Assembly (NCBI RefSeq): GCF_900114135.1
Contig: NZ_FORY01000017.1
Span: 1-64,000, forward strand
Direction of reading: 5' to 3'
DNA length: 64,000 nt
From: Celeribacter halophilus
GTDB taxonomy: Bacteria; Pseudomonadota; Alphaproteobacteria; Rhodobacterales; Rhodobacteraceae
Made by a program: the position numbers and the translations under genes. Under the pieces are notes generated by a model. It was not told where the DNA came from. It worked only from the letters and a program-made list of their open reading frames with translations, and made no database searches. Positions 35,463 to 44,837 of this stretch are shown in pieces. Each line of letters starts with the position of its first letter. Position 1 is the stretch's first letter.

Positions 35463-36256
35463 CACGCAGCCTCCTCACTTTTGGCGCGGCCTTGGGCGAT
35501 CTCGATCTGGTGGCGCAGGCGGTGCAGGATGTCGGTGGCCTCGGTGGTGTAGATCACTTCGAGGTCGGTGCGCCCGCCGAGTTTCACGTTTTCGACATGC
35601 TGTGTGGTTGCGGGGCGGCCCGAGAGCACAACAACCTCATCGGCAAGATAGACACTTTCACGCAGGTCATGGGTAATGAGCACGCCGGTGAAAGGTTCTT
35701 CCTCACGTAGCCGGTGCATGGTTTGCCAGAGGTCTTCGCGGGTGAAGGCATCAAGAGCGCCGAAAGGCTCGTCCATGATCAGCACGTCGGGCTTGTGAAC
35801 GATCGAACGACAGAGCGAGGCGCGTTGGCGCATACCTCCGGACAATTCCGAGGGGCGCTTGTCTTCGAACCCTTCGAGGCCGACCAATGTCAACAATTCC
35901 CGCCCGCGCTCTTCTTTCTGCGCTTTGGTCATCTTGTTCGGCACGATTTCGAGTGGCAACAGAACATTTTGCAAAATCGTGCGCCATTCGAGCAAAACAG
36001 GATTTTGGAACGCCATGCCCACGGTTGCGCGTGGTGAGGTGACTTTTTCCCCGTGCAGCCAGACTTCGCCCTGATCGGGTTTCATCAGTCCGGCGATGAG
36101 CCGCGTCAGCGTCGATTTTCCGCAGCCGGACGGGCCGACCACGGCGCAAAAATCGCCTTCAGGCACAGAGATATTGAGATCGTCGAGAACGGGCAGGGGG
36201 CCGTTTTCGGTTTGATAGGCGTGGATGACGCCTTTGATGTCTATGAGATTGGTCAT
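35462..36256 (-). CDS. ABC transporter ATP-binding protein (SsuB/TauB type)
   Basis: The 264-residue ATPase has Walker A GPSGCGKST (about 41-49), the Q-loop MAFQNPVLLEWRT, signature ELSGGMRQRASL, Walker B VLIMDEPFGALD and the H-loop ITHDLRE. It powers the permease downstream, with which it overlaps. AAAGGTGA precedes the ATG at 36256. It lies 72 bases after the substrate-binding protein gene. Confidence 0.95.
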   Translation of the reverse strand: MTNLIDIKGVIHAYQTENGPLPVLDDLNISVPEGDFCAVVGPSGCGKSTLTRLIAGLMKPDQGEVWLHGEKVTSPRATVGMAFQNPVLLEWRTILQNVLLPLEIVPNKMTKAQKEERGRELLTLVGLEGFEDKRPSELSGGMRQRASLCRSIVHKPDVLIMDEPFGALDAFTREDLWQTMHRLREEEPFTGVLITHDLRESVYLADEVVVLSGRPATTQHVENVKLGGRTDLEVIYTTEATDILHRLRHQIEIAQGRAKSEEAA

Positions 36257-36328
36257 GTATCACCTTTTGCCCGCACAAAAACGGGCGCGAGCCGAAAGAC
36301 CCGCGCCCGCCAAATACTCACTCCGAGA

Positions 36329-37336
36329 TTACTTCAGCATGCGCGCGTCAGCGGCAGGCAAGTATTCTTCTGTGAAATACAGGCTTGCATCCGGCTCTGC
36401 CTTGAATTCATAGACCAGTTTGAGCTGTTCGAGGGAGGCCGCGAGGCGGTCTTCGTCGATGCCGCCCAGACCGTTTTCTGCCACATAGTCGGTGAGAACA
36501 TTGCCTTCGATGGCCAGTTCAAGACGACGGGTCTCCAGGGCCAGATCGGACGCCGGATTGTATTTCGCCAGCGTTTCCGCAGCGGCGGCAGGATCTGCAA
36601 CCGCATCTTTCCAACCGGCCGCAACGGCGGTCAGAAAACCGGTTACAGCTTCGGGGTTTTCGGCGGCAAAGTCGGTGTTGACGATGATGGCGTTGCCGTA
36701 AAGGTCCACACCGTAATCCGACATCATGATGGTGGAAATGTCATCTTCCGGCACGCCAAGGCGCACAAGGTTCAGGAACGAGGAAAAGTTATAGCCAGTC
36801 ACAGCATCCACTTTGCCCTCGGCAAGCATCGGCTCGCGGGTCGGGAAGCCGACCGGCTCCACGGTGATCTTGTCCATGTCGAGATCGTTCTCGGCGGCAA
36901 AGATCGGGAATTGCGCCCACGCGCCATCGGGCGGCGGTGCGCCCAGCACTTTGCCTTCAAGGTCTTTGGGCGCTTCGACACCCAAGGACTTGCGGCCGAC
37001 AATAGCGAAAGCCGGTGCATCATAGATCATCATGATCGCGGTGACGGGTGCGCCGGGGTTTTGGTCGAGGAATTTCACAAGGCTGTTGATGTCTGCAAAG
37101 CCGACAGGGAAAGCGCCGGTGGCGACTTTCGGGATGGCGTCAAGCGAACCTTGGCCCGCGGAGACTTCCACATCGAGGTCGTGATCGGCGAAATAGCCTT
37201 TTTCAACGGCTGTGAAATAGGGCGCTGCGGGGCCCTCGAATTTCCAGTCGAGGGCGAAAGGCATCGCGGTCTCGGCATAGGCGGCGGTCGCGCTGAGCGC
37301 GAGGGCGGCCATAGTGGTGATGGATTTGTTGAACAT
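36329..37336 (-). CDS. ABC transporter substrate-binding protein (NMT1/THI5 type)
   Basis: The 335-residue protein has a signal peptide (about 1-21, MFNKSITTMAALALSATAAY then A) and the NMT1/THI5-like periplasmic fold: LDWKFEGPAAPYFTAVEKGYF near the mature N-terminus, then SLDAIPKVATGAFPVGFADIN and GAPVTAIMMIYDAPAFAI. Members bind pyrimidines, taurine, nitrate or riboflavin-like compounds; the residues do not settle which. The start at 37336 has GGGGAG just upstream; the frame opens at 37477 without support. It heads the importer operon. Confidence 0.9.
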   Translation of the reverse strand: MFNKSITTMAALALSATAAYAETAMPFALDWKFEGPAAPYFTAVEKGYFADHDLDVEVSAGQGSLDAIPKVATGAFPVGFADINSLVKFLDQNPGAPVTAIMMIYDAPAFAIVGRKSLGVEAPKDLEGKVLGAPPPDGAWAQFPIFAAENDLDMDKITVEPVGFPTREPMLAEGKVDAVTGYNFSSFLNLVRLGVPEDDISTIMMSDYGVDLYGNAIIVNTDFAAENPEAVTGFLTAVAAGWKDAVADPAAAAETLAKYNPASDLALETRRLELAIEGNVLTDYVAENGLGGIDEDRLAASLEQLKLVYEFKAEPDASLYFTEEYLPAADARMLK

Positions 37337-37404
37337 GAAACTCCCCTGTATCGTTCTTGAAAAGCATGACCTGTGAGAGGTCCTACGGCGAGTTTCGAGT
37401 TTAC

Positions 37405-37435
37405 AATCGTGTATACAATTCCGGCAGTCGCACAG
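37405..37435. promoter_or_regulatory. Possible operator around GTATAC upstream of the importer operon
   Basis: An AT-rich block with TGTATACA and a repeated ATTGT element (acaatcgtgtatacaatt on the plus strand) lies about 70-90 bases before the substrate-binding protein gene. GTATAC cores are common in GntR-type operators; no such regulator is adjacent. Confidence 0.25.
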
Positions 37436-37474
37436 AAAACAGGCAGGTGATTGCGTTTTTGCCCATTTGGTAAA

Positions 37475-37506
37475 CAAAAAAAGCGACCACCGGAGGGTGG
37501 CCGCTT
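37475..37506 (-). terminator. Terminator after the nucleotidase gene
   Basis: An 11-bp stem with one mismatch (37481-37491/37496-37506) and a 4-nt loop is followed, on the minus strand, by a run of seven T residues. It ends the gene that stops at 37525. Confidence 0.9.
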
Positions 37507-37524
37507 TGGCAAGTCAGTGTTGGC

Positions 37525-39501
37525 TCAAAGCGAAATGCGAAATTGTGCGAATCCGTCAGAACCTTCGCCTGCATCCTCTATGGTCAGCTCTTCGAGATCG
37601 GCCAGATGCGCACGAGCTGCGGTTCCGGTCTCGAACAGAACCGTGGTGCCGCCGAGAGGGGCCAGCGACCAGTTGTTATCTGCTGTCGGGTTCACCGTGC
37701 CTTGTTCGATGATATAGCGCACGATGATGTCGCGGTTGGTGTCCGGCCCTTCAAAAATGACGGTCGAGCCATCTGCGCCGGGGAAAGACCCGCCGCCACC
37801 CGCGCGGTAGTTGTTGGTCGCAACGATGAATTCCATGTCATCCGTGACGGGCGCATCGTTGAAGGTGAGATTGGTGATGCGGGAGGCGTTCGGATTCAAA
37901 AGCTCGCCGTCTGAATCGAAACGCGAAGGTTGGGAGATGTCGATCTGATAGCTCACCCCGTCGATCACGTCGAAATTGTAGGACGCGAATGTCGGATTGA
38001 GCAGGAGCGCATCTTTCGCGCCTTTCTCCACGTGGTTGAACATGCCGGCGGAGCGTTCCAGCCAGCCTTTGAGCTGCGCACCGTTGATGCGGACGGCGCG
38101 GATCGTGTTCGGGTAGAGATAGAGATCGGCCACGTTCTTGATCGCCACATCACCGGGCGCAACGTCCGTGTAATACTCAGGTCCGCCACGGCCACCTGCT
38201 TTGAACGGAGCAGCGGCAGAGAGGATCGGCAGTCCCTCATGTTCGGTGCCTTTCATCATCTCGGAGATATACCAAAGCTGGGCGTTGGATACGATCTGGA
38301 CCGAGGGATCGTCGGCCACCAGCGCGAAATAGGAGTGCAGCGGTGCCGTTGTCTTGCCGACCGCACGGCGGACATATCGCAGCGTTTGATCGTGAATGTC
38401 CTGCACCGAGTTCAGCACAGGTTCGACGCTTTTGACCAGAGGCGTGATCGAACGGTCTTCGTTGCGTTGGTAGATCGGGCGGGTTTCGACGGAACTGGTG
38501 ACGACACGCCATTCGCCGCTTTCATATTCGAGCATCAGGTCCATGACCCCCAAATGCGAGCCCCAATAACCGCCCATGACCGCCGGCTTGCCGTGGATGA
38601 GACCTTTCTCGCTATCAACCGCTGCAAAGCCGTCAAAGGTCGGTGACGGAAAGACGAGGTGCGAGTGGCCGGTCAAAAGCGCGTCGATCCCCTCGACTTC
38701 GGCCAGCGGAACCGAGGCGTTCTCCATCCCTTCCGTGTGGTCGGCGGAGGCGATACCCGAGTGATTCAGCGCGATGATGATATCCGCGCCTTTCTCTTTC
38801 ATCTCGGGCACATAGGCGCGGGCGGTTTCCACGATGTCGCGGGCGTCAACCGTGCCTTCGAGGTTCTTGCGGTCCCACATCATGATCTGTGGCGGAACAA
38901 AGCCGATCAGGCCGACCTTGATCTGATGGGTCTCACCCGCGCCATCGGTGATCTCGCGATCAAGGATGATATAAGGCGGAACCAGCGTTGTGTCCTCGCG
39001 CGGCGTCGCGCCCATTTCCTTGACGACATTGGCGGAAATCACCGGATAATTTGCACCCGCCAGCGTCTTCATCAAAAAGTCGATGCCGTAGTTGAATTCG
39101 TGATTGCCAAGGGTCGAAGCGTCAAATCCCAGCGTATTCATGGCGGTAATGACCGGATGCATGTCGCCTTCCTTCATGCCGCGCTCATAGGCGATGTAGT
39201 CGCCCATCGGGTTGCCTTGCAAAAAGTCGCCATTGTCCAACAGCATTGTGTTGGTGGCTTCGGCGCGCACGTCATTGATATGCGCTGCGGTGCGAGCGAG
39301 GCCAACCGTGTCCACCGGTTTGTCGGCGTAGTAATCATAAGGGAATACATGGACGTGCAGGTCCGTGGTTTCCATGATCCGCAAATGGGCTTGGTTGGCA
39401 TTGGCGCGCGCAGAGAAGGGATGAAGTGCGATCAAGGCAGATCCTGCAATTGTGCCGGATAGAAAGTCTCGGCGATGAATATGGGTGTTCGGGTGGTCCA
39501 T
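37525..39501 (-). CDS. Periplasmic 2',3'-cyclic-nucleotide phosphodiesterase/3'-nucleotidase type hydrolase
   Basis: The 658-residue protein carries a Tat signal (HRRDFLSG then a hydrophobic stretch, about 9-35) and the two-metal phosphoesterase motifs ETTDLHVHV, DNGDFLQGNP, LGNHEFNYG, NHSG and TGHSHLVF. The C-terminal half is the 5'-nucleotidase substrate-binding domain (NAQLWYI, NYRAGGGGSFPG). It is CpdB-like and would release phosphate and nucleosides from extracellular nucleotides. AAGGAG precedes the ATG at 39501. It is a single gene. Confidence 0.9.
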   Translation of the reverse strand: MDHPNTHIHRRDFLSGTIAGSALIALHPFSARANANQAHLRIMETTDLHVHVFPYDYYADKPVDTVGLARTAAHINDVRAEATNTMLLDNGDFLQGNPMGDYIAYERGMKEGDMHPVITAMNTLGFDASTLGNHEFNYGIDFLMKTLAGANYPVISANVVKEMGATPREDTTLVPPYIILDREITDGAGETHQIKVGLIGFVPPQIMMWDRKNLEGTVDARDIVETARAYVPEMKEKGADIIIALNHSGIASADHTEGMENASVPLAEVEGIDALLTGHSHLVFPSPTFDGFAAVDSEKGLIHGKPAVMGGYWGSHLGVMDLMLEYESGEWRVVTSSVETRPIYQRNEDRSITPLVKSVEPVLNSVQDIHDQTLRYVRRAVGKTTAPLHSYFALVADDPSVQIVSNAQLWYISEMMKGTEHEGLPILSAAAPFKAGGRGGPEYYTDVAPGDVAIKNVADLYLYPNTIRAVRINGAQLKGWLERSAGMFNHVEKGAKDALLLNPTFASYNFDVIDGVSYQIDISQPSRFDSDGELLNPNASRITNLTFNDAPVTDDMEFIVATNNYRAGGGGSFPGADGSTVIFEGPDTNRDIIVRYIIEQGTVNPTADNNWSLAPLGGTTVLFETGTAARAHLADLEELTIEDAGEGSDGFAQFRISL

Positions 39502-39763
39502 CGGGCTTCTCCTTGCTTGGAAACATCGATTTCGGAAACAGTGTGATACGGCCATAGGATCATCACAAGAAAAAGATGTGACAGGGCCGAAATTATCAAG
39601 CAAAAACAGTCATCACATTCTGTTCGGGCTGTCTTTTGAGGCGCTATGTGTCCGTGATCTAGGGCGTTTCCTTGTCGCAAAAGTGCAACAGGGCAGTGGT
39701 GTCCGGGCCGCTGGTATGAAGAGCGGCGTGGTTTGCAAAGGAAACGGGGCATATGGCGAGGCC

Positions 39764-40711
39764 ATGAAACAGAATTTGGTGCCGCTTGCGGGCGGAGAGT
39801 TGAACAGGGCCGCGCATCTGAGAGCGAATGCTGCAGATTTGTGTGGGCGGGAAGATGCCGTGTTCGTGCCTTACTGGCGCGGGCGGGTGCCTTTGGATGC
39901 TGCGGGCAAACTTGCGTTTCTGACGCAAGATGCATTTCCCGAAATCATTAGGAATGACCTGTTCCTCGGAGTTTTGCCAAACGGGCAGCCCGTCTTCTCT
40001 CGCGATGTCAGTGAATTGGACGCCGAAGAGACCAAATCTGAGCCTGTGCAGTCTTCGCCGTGGTCGCATGTGAGTGTCGAATGTGCCGAACTGCCGGATA
40101 TTACGTTTTACGATCTGCGGGTTGTGATGACGGAGTTGACGCCTCTGGAGGCAGAGATTGCAGGAACCGCCAGAGGCTTGTGCGAGTGGCACCGCACACA
40201 CGGTTTTTGCGCCGCGTGTGGTGCGCGCACGGAGATGTCTCAGGGCGGATGGCAAAGGGATTGCCCGTCCTGTTCTGCCTCCCATTATCCGCGCACTGAT
40301 CCGGTAGTGATCATGTTGGTCACTCACGGCAATTCTGTTTTGCTAGGCCGCAATCCCGCTTGGCCGGACCGGATGTATTCTCTGCTTGCGGGGTTTGTCG
40401 AACCGGGAGAGCCAATCGAGGCAGCCGTCCGGCGCGAGGTTTTTGAAGAGGCGGGGGTGCGCGTGGGGCAGGTGGACTATGTCACAAGCCAACCGTGGCC
40501 TTTTCCGGCATCGTTGATGCTGGGCTGTCGGGCGGTGGCAGTGAGCACAGAGATCACTGTCGATCCCGTTGAGATCGAGGATGCCCGCTGGGTTCGGCGC
40601 GAGGAGCTGGCCTGCGCCATGGCGGGTCAGCACCCCGAGATTTCCCCGCCAAGAAAAGGCGCAATTGCGCAGGTTCTCATGTCCAAGTGGCTTGCGGATT
40701 CTTGGGAATAA
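39764..40711 (+). CDS. nudC: NAD(H) pyrophosphatase
   Basis: NudC cleaves NADH to NMNH and AMP and can remove NAD caps from RNA. From MKQNLVPLAG the protein has 315 residues with zinc cysteines 149, 152, 167 and 170 (CAAC, CPSC), the Nudix box at about 210-232 (GFVEPGEPIEAAVRREVFEEAG) and the family-specific SQPWPFP at 242-248. The frame is open well upstream (from 39485); I chose 39764 because GELNRAAHLR matches the family N-terminus, though an ATG at 39716 is possible. The SRPBCC gene follows. Confidence 0.93.
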   Translation: MKQNLVPLAGGELNRAAHLRANAADLCGREDAVFVPYWRGRVPLDAAGKLAFLTQDAFPEIIRNDLFLGVLPNGQPVFSRDVSELDAEETKSEPVQSSPWSHVSVECAELPDITFYDLRVVMTELTPLEAEIAGTARGLCEWHRTHGFCAACGARTEMSQGGWQRDCPSCSASHYPRTDPVVIMLVTHGNSVLLGRNPAWPDRMYSLLAGFVEPGEPIEAAVRREVFEEAGVRVGQVDYVTSQPWPFPASLMLGCRAVAVSTEITVDPVEIEDARWVRREELACAMAGQHPEISPPRKGAIAQVLMSKWLADSWE

Positions 40712-40750
40712 AGGAATAAATGCTTTGGGTAAGCTAACAGGTAATCAGGT

Positions 40751-41224
40751 ATGAAATTTTCGACCCGTCAAGATATTGAAGCGCCCGCAGATTTTGTCTT
40801 CGGTCACATCACGGATTTCGAGGGGTTGGAGCGTCAGGCCATGCGGCGTGGGATTGATTTTTCCCGCAAGTCTCCGACGCAGCCCCGTGGTGTCGGCGCG
40901 GGATGGACGCTCAAAGTCCCGTTTCGTGGTAAGATGCGTGATCTGGATGCGGAAATCACCGAGTTTGACGCGCCGAATGTCCTGATGGCGATGGCTAAAT
41001 CCGGCGGCCTCAATATGGAGATCACGACTGAGCTTGTGCCCCTGTCTGCGCAGCGCACACGGGTGACCTTCGGCTACGATGTGCGTCCTACGACTTTGTC
41101 GGCGCGTATTCTCGTGCAGTCGGTGAAATTCGCAAAATCAACCTTGCAGAAACGCTTCGAGAAGCGGGTGAAGACTTATTGCCAAAACCTGTCGGAGCAA
41201 TACCAAGGGGCGCAGAGGGGCTGA
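40751..41224 (+). CDS. SRPBCC-superfamily protein
   Basis: The 157-residue protein opens with MKFSTRQDIEAPADFVFGHITDFEGLER and closes with a long amphipathic helix, the START/polyketide-cyclase-like SRPBCC fold that binds hydrophobic ligands. It has no visible catalytic motif. It lies 39 bases after nudC in the same direction, so they may be co-transcribed, and is convergent with the prephenate dehydratase gene. Function unknown. Confidence 0.88.
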   Translation: MKFSTRQDIEAPADFVFGHITDFEGLERQAMRRGIDFSRKSPTQPRGVGAGWTLKVPFRGKMRDLDAEITEFDAPNVLMAMAKSGGLNMEITTELVPLSAQRTRVTFGYDVRPTTLSARILVQSVKFAKSTLQKRFEKRVKTYCQNLSEQYQGAQRG

Positions 41225-41264
41225 ACGCACCGCGCGTGCCTGCCTCGCCTGTCAATCGCTTGTT

Positions 41265-42095
41265 TCAAGCCCGTCGCGGGTCTGCCGGATAGACGCCAAG
41301 AATTTCCACCATTTCCGTGAAATACCCCAATTCATCAAGGGCGAAGCGGACATTTTCGTCCTCCGGATGGCCTTCGATATCGGCATAGAACTGTGTTGCC
41401 GTGAAGCCGCCATCCACCATATAGCTTTCCAGCTTTGTCATGTTGACGCCATTTGTGGCAAAACCGCCCATTGCTTTGTAAAGCGCGGCGGGAATGTTGC
41501 GGACGCGGAACATGAAGGCCGTGACCATTTTGTCGGCGCGACGGGTATAATCAGGCTCACGGGCCATAATCAGAAAGCGCGTGGTGTTCAGCTTGTGATC
41601 TTCGATGTGGCGTTCAAGCACATCAAGGCCGAAAATCTCGCCGGCCAGTTCGGAGGCAAAGGCACCGATGCTGGGGTCTCCCGCCTCTTTGACGGAGCGG
41701 GCGGCTGCGGCGTTGTCGGACCAGTTCGCGGTGGCAAGATCATGATCGCGCAAGAACCCGCGGGCTTGCCCCAAGAGGACAGACATGGCGCGGACGGTCT
41801 TGATGTCGGATGTTTTGGTGCCGGGCAGGCCCAACAGGTTCACGTGCACCCGAACGAAGGTTTCGTCGATGATATGAAGCCCCGAATCCGGCAGCAGGTG
41901 ATAGACATCCTGCACACGTCCGTAGGTGGAATTTTCGACGGCGATCATGCCGAGATCGGCCGTGCCGGAGCGCACCGCCTCCATCGCATCTTCGAAAGAC
42001 GGGCATGGAAGGGGCTCAAAATCCGGGCGCGCCTCGGTGCAGGCTTGATGGGAATAAGACCCCGGTTCTCCCTGAAATGCGATGCGACCGGTCAT
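41265..42095 (-). CDS. pheA: Prephenate dehydratase
   Basis: The enzyme makes phenylpyruvate from prephenate in phenylalanine synthesis. The 276-residue protein is a stand-alone dehydratase without chorismate mutase: IAFQGEPGSYSHQA at the start, VENSTYGRV at 54-62, the catalytic TTRF at 171-174, and an ACT domain from about 190 (ALYKAMGGFATNGVNMTKLESY). The ACT motif reads LESY where many family members have ESRP, so feedback by phenylalanine may differ. It is a single gene divergent from the cytochrome gene. Confidence 0.95.
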   Translation of the reverse strand: MTGRIAFQGEPGSYSHQACTEARPDFEPLPCPSFEDAMEAVRSGTADLGMIAVENSTYGRVQDVYHLLPDSGLHIIDETFVRVHVNLLGLPGTKTSDIKTVRAMSVLLGQARGFLRDHDLATANWSDNAAAARSVKEAGDPSIGAFASELAGEIFGLDVLERHIEDHKLNTTRFLIMAREPDYTRRADKMVTAFMFRVRNIPAALYKAMGGFATNGVNMTKLESYMVDGGFTATQFYADIEGHPEDENVRFALDELGYFTEMVEILGVYPADPRRA

Positions 42096-42217
42096 TTCGA
42101 CCCCTTTTTGTTCGTTTGTACTGCGCTAACTTGTCCGAGCTTTGGTCTTATACCTTGAAATGAAGCATTGGAAGCGGGTAGATATCGCGCGACGAACCTA
42201 TATGAACGGAACGCAAT

Positions 42218-42736
42218 ATGTTCAACACTATGACCCTTACCAAGATCGTGGGCGGCATCTGCGGCACATTCTTGATCTTCCTGCTTGGCAATTGGGCCGC
42301 TTCCTCTATCTACGCCATGGACGCCGCCGGACACGACGGCGAACACGTCCAAGCCTACGTTATCGCCACGGGCGATGAAGAGGTTGTGGAAGAAGACGTG
42401 GTCGAAGTGAGTTTCGAGGAACTTCTGGCATCCGCCGACGCCGGAAAAGGCGAGAAAGTCTTTGGCAAGTGCAGAGCCTGTCACAAGATTGATGGCTCCA
42501 ACGGCACCGGACCGCATCTTGATGGTGTGTTCGGGCGCGAACTGGCTTCGGTTGATGGCTTCGCTTATTCCGATGCGATGTCCTCGCATGGTGGTGCTTG
42601 GGATGCAGAGGCTCTGAACGTCTATCTGACCAGCCCGAAAGATGCGATTCCCGGCAACAAAATGTCCTTTGCCGGTCTGAAGAAAATCGAAGATCGTGCA
42701 AATCTGGTGGCCTATCTCCAGTCGATCTCCGGCTGA
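42218..42736 (+). CDS. Membrane-anchored c-type cytochrome (CycM/cy-like)
   Basis: The 172-residue protein has an uncleaved N-terminal helix (about 8-33), an acidic linker (EEVVEEDVVEVS) and a class I cytochrome c domain with heme motif Cys85-Arg-Ala-Cys88-His89 and a Met ligand in PGNKMSFAG. It matches membrane-anchored cytochromes (cy, c552) that carry electrons from the bc1 complex to oxidases. The petABC genes are 14 kb away. A terminator follows. Confidence 0.92.
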   Translation: MFNTMTLTKIVGGICGTFLIFLLGNWAASSIYAMDAAGHDGEHVQAYVIATGDEEVVEEDVVEVSFEELLASADAGKGEKVFGKCRACHKIDGSNGTGPHLDGVFGRELASVDGFAYSDAMSSHGGAWDAEALNVYLTSPKDAIPGNKMSFAGLKKIEDRANLVAYLQSISG

Positions 42737-42761
42737 ACGGCCAACACATAGACTTGACGAG

Positions 42762-42793
42762 ACCCCCATCGGCCGCACCGGTGGGGGTTTTGT
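42762..42793 (+). terminator. Intrinsic terminator after the cytochrome gene
   Basis: An 11-bp stem (42762-42772/42778-42788) with one T-G wobble, a 5-nt loop and a T-run, 25 bases after the cytochrome stop. Confidence 0.88.
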
Positions 42794-42915
42794 TTGTGCA
42801 CAGCTACGAGATCACGGAAATTCGAGCGTATGTAACTTGCATCCCGTGGCTGTGGCACATTACCGTCACCCCAAGTAGAAACTGACCAATCGCCTCGGTT
42901 ACCGGAGACATGAAT

Positions 42916-44787
42916 ATGATCCAACGCCCTTTAGCCCGCGTCTTTGCACCTGTTTTGGCAACGCTTGGCCTTTTGTCGGGAGGCGCATGGGCACAAGAGC
43001 CGGAGGTCATCACCTCGACGTGGTATTCCGACTGGAACGAGGCGAAATATGCCGAGCCTTTCGATCATCTTGAATATGTGAATCCGGACGCTCCGAAAGG
43101 CGGCGAGATTTCTATCGGCATGGTGGGGACATTCGACAGTCTGAATCCGTTTTCGACCCTGTCGGGAACGCCGGCGGCTCTGTCCTCGTCCATGTATGAA
43201 CGCCTTATGACCTCGACGGCGGATGAATATAAGGCGGTGAGCTATTGCCTGCTGTGCGAAACGATTGAGTATCCGGAGAGCAAGGACTGGGTGGTTTTCC
43301 ACCTGCGCGATGATGTCACCTTTTCCGATGGCACACCGATGACCGCCGAAGATGTGGTTTTTACCCATAATAAGTTCATTGCCGAAGGCACACCGTCATG
43401 GCGCGCAGGCGTGTCTGCTATGATCAAATCGGTTGAGGCGCTGGACGCGCATACGGTGAAATTCACGTTCCAGCCGGACATCCCGCGCAGTGGTCTGATC
43501 GGTCAGGCCGGAGCGACAATCGTCATGAAGAAGGCATGGTTCGATGAAACCGGCGGGCGTTTGGACGAAAAACGCTACGAAACCCCGCCGGGGACTGCGC
43601 CCTATATGTTGACGGCCTATGATGCCGGCCAGTGGGTCGAATACAAACGCAACCCCGAGTATTGGGGGGCGGATCATCCGTTCAATGTGGGGCAATACAA
43701 TTTCGACACCATCCGGGTGGTCTATTTCGGGGATACCATAGCGGCCTTTGAGGCGTTCAAAGCCGGAGAAATTACCTTCCGCCAGGAGTTTTCGTCTCTG
43801 AACTGGGCCACGGGGTATGATTTCCCCGCGCTGGAAAAGGGTTGGGTGAAAAAGGAGAGCCTGCACAACGGGAATATTCCGGGGGCATCGGGCTTTCTCT
43901 TCAATCTGCGACGCGACAAGTTTCAGGACCGCAATGTGCGTCTTGCGCTTGGGATGATGTATAATTTCACATGGACCAATGACACGCTGCAATACGGGCT
44001 GTTTTCACAGCGCGAGAGCTTCTGGCAGTCGCCGGAGCTGATGGCGACAGGTTTGCCGGAGGGCAAGGAGCTTGAGATTCTCGAAGCGGTGAAAGACGAC
44101 CTGCCCGAAGAGATTTTCACTGAAGAGGCACTCTTGCCCCATACCTCCGGCGAGCGGTCTCTGGACCGGCGCAACATGCGCAAGGCGATGGCCCTGTTGG
44201 AGCAGGCGGGCTACACGCCCGGAGATGATGGCAAGATGCGCAATGCTGAGGGAGAGGTGCTTTCCGTCGAAATCCTGCATTACAACCCGTCTTGGGACCG
44301 GATCATCAAGCCTTATGTGGAAAACCTGAATGCGCTGGGCGTGGATGCGGCATATAACCGGATTGATCCGAACCAGTATCAGGCCCGCAAGCAGAGCTTC
44401 GATTATGATATGATCTATGACGGGTATAACAACGGATTCGAAGAAGGGTCAGGCTTCCTGCAAAAATACGGCTGCGAGGAAGTGGGCGATATTTTCAACC
44501 CTGCGGGATATTGTAACCCCGCTATCGAACATATCGGCGCGGAAATCCTCAAGGCGGACAGCTATGAAGACATGGCCGCTATGGTGCGTGCGGCGGACCG
44601 GATCATGCGTCATGACTATTTCATTGTGCCCGCGCATATGAACGACAGCTACTGGGTGGCGTATTACGACATGTATGAACACCCGTCTGAAGACAAAATG
44701 CCGCCTCTGGCCCTTGGCTATCTGGACTTCTGGTGGGCGAACGCGGATCGCGAAGCCGAATTGCGTGCAGAGGGTGCATTGAAGTAA
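42916..44787 (+). CDS. yejA: Oligopeptide/microcin C type ABC transporter substrate-binding protein YejA
   Basis: The 623-residue protein is an SBP_bac_5 family binding protein of the YejA branch, with a signal peptide ending near AWAQ and the typical EYVNPDAPKGGEISIGMVGTFDSLNPF block, then HLRDDVTFSDGTPMTAEDVVF. It feeds peptides or peptide-nucleotide compounds to YejBEF. Two ATGs are close: GGAG is two bases before 42910 and eight before 42916, so I chose 42916. yejB follows 50 bases later. Confidence 0.92.
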   Translation: MIQRPLARVFAPVLATLGLLSGGAWAQEPEVITSTWYSDWNEAKYAEPFDHLEYVNPDAPKGGEISIGMVGTFDSLNPFSTLSGTPAALSSSMYERLMTSTADEYKAVSYCLLCETIEYPESKDWVVFHLRDDVTFSDGTPMTAEDVVFTHNKFIAEGTPSWRAGVSAMIKSVEALDAHTVKFTFQPDIPRSGLIGQAGATIVMKKAWFDETGGRLDEKRYETPPGTAPYMLTAYDAGQWVEYKRNPEYWGADHPFNVGQYNFDTIRVVYFGDTIAAFEAFKAGEITFRQEFSSLNWATGYDFPALEKGWVKKESLHNGNIPGASGFLFNLRRDKFQDRNVRLALGMMYNFTWTNDTLQYGLFSQRESFWQSPELMATGLPEGKELEILEAVKDDLPEEIFTEEALLPHTSGERSLDRRNMRKAMALLEQAGYTPGDDGKMRNAEGEVLSVEILHYNPSWDRIIKPYVENLNALGVDAAYNRIDPNQYQARKQSFDYDMIYDGYNNGFEEGSGFLQKYGCEEVGDIFNPAGYCNPAIEHIGAEILKADSYEDMAAMVRAADRIMRHDYFIVPAHMNDSYWVAYYDMYEHPSEDKMPPLALGYLDFWWANADREAELRAEGALK

Positions 44788-44837
44788 GAGGGTCCGGAAA
44801 GACCGAAGCAGAGATAACAATCCGGTAAGGACGGTTT

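Noticed and set aside
36053-37360. Open frame on the plus strand across the substrate-binding protein gene
   Set aside because: Antisense to a gene with signal peptide, ribosome site and clear family motifs.
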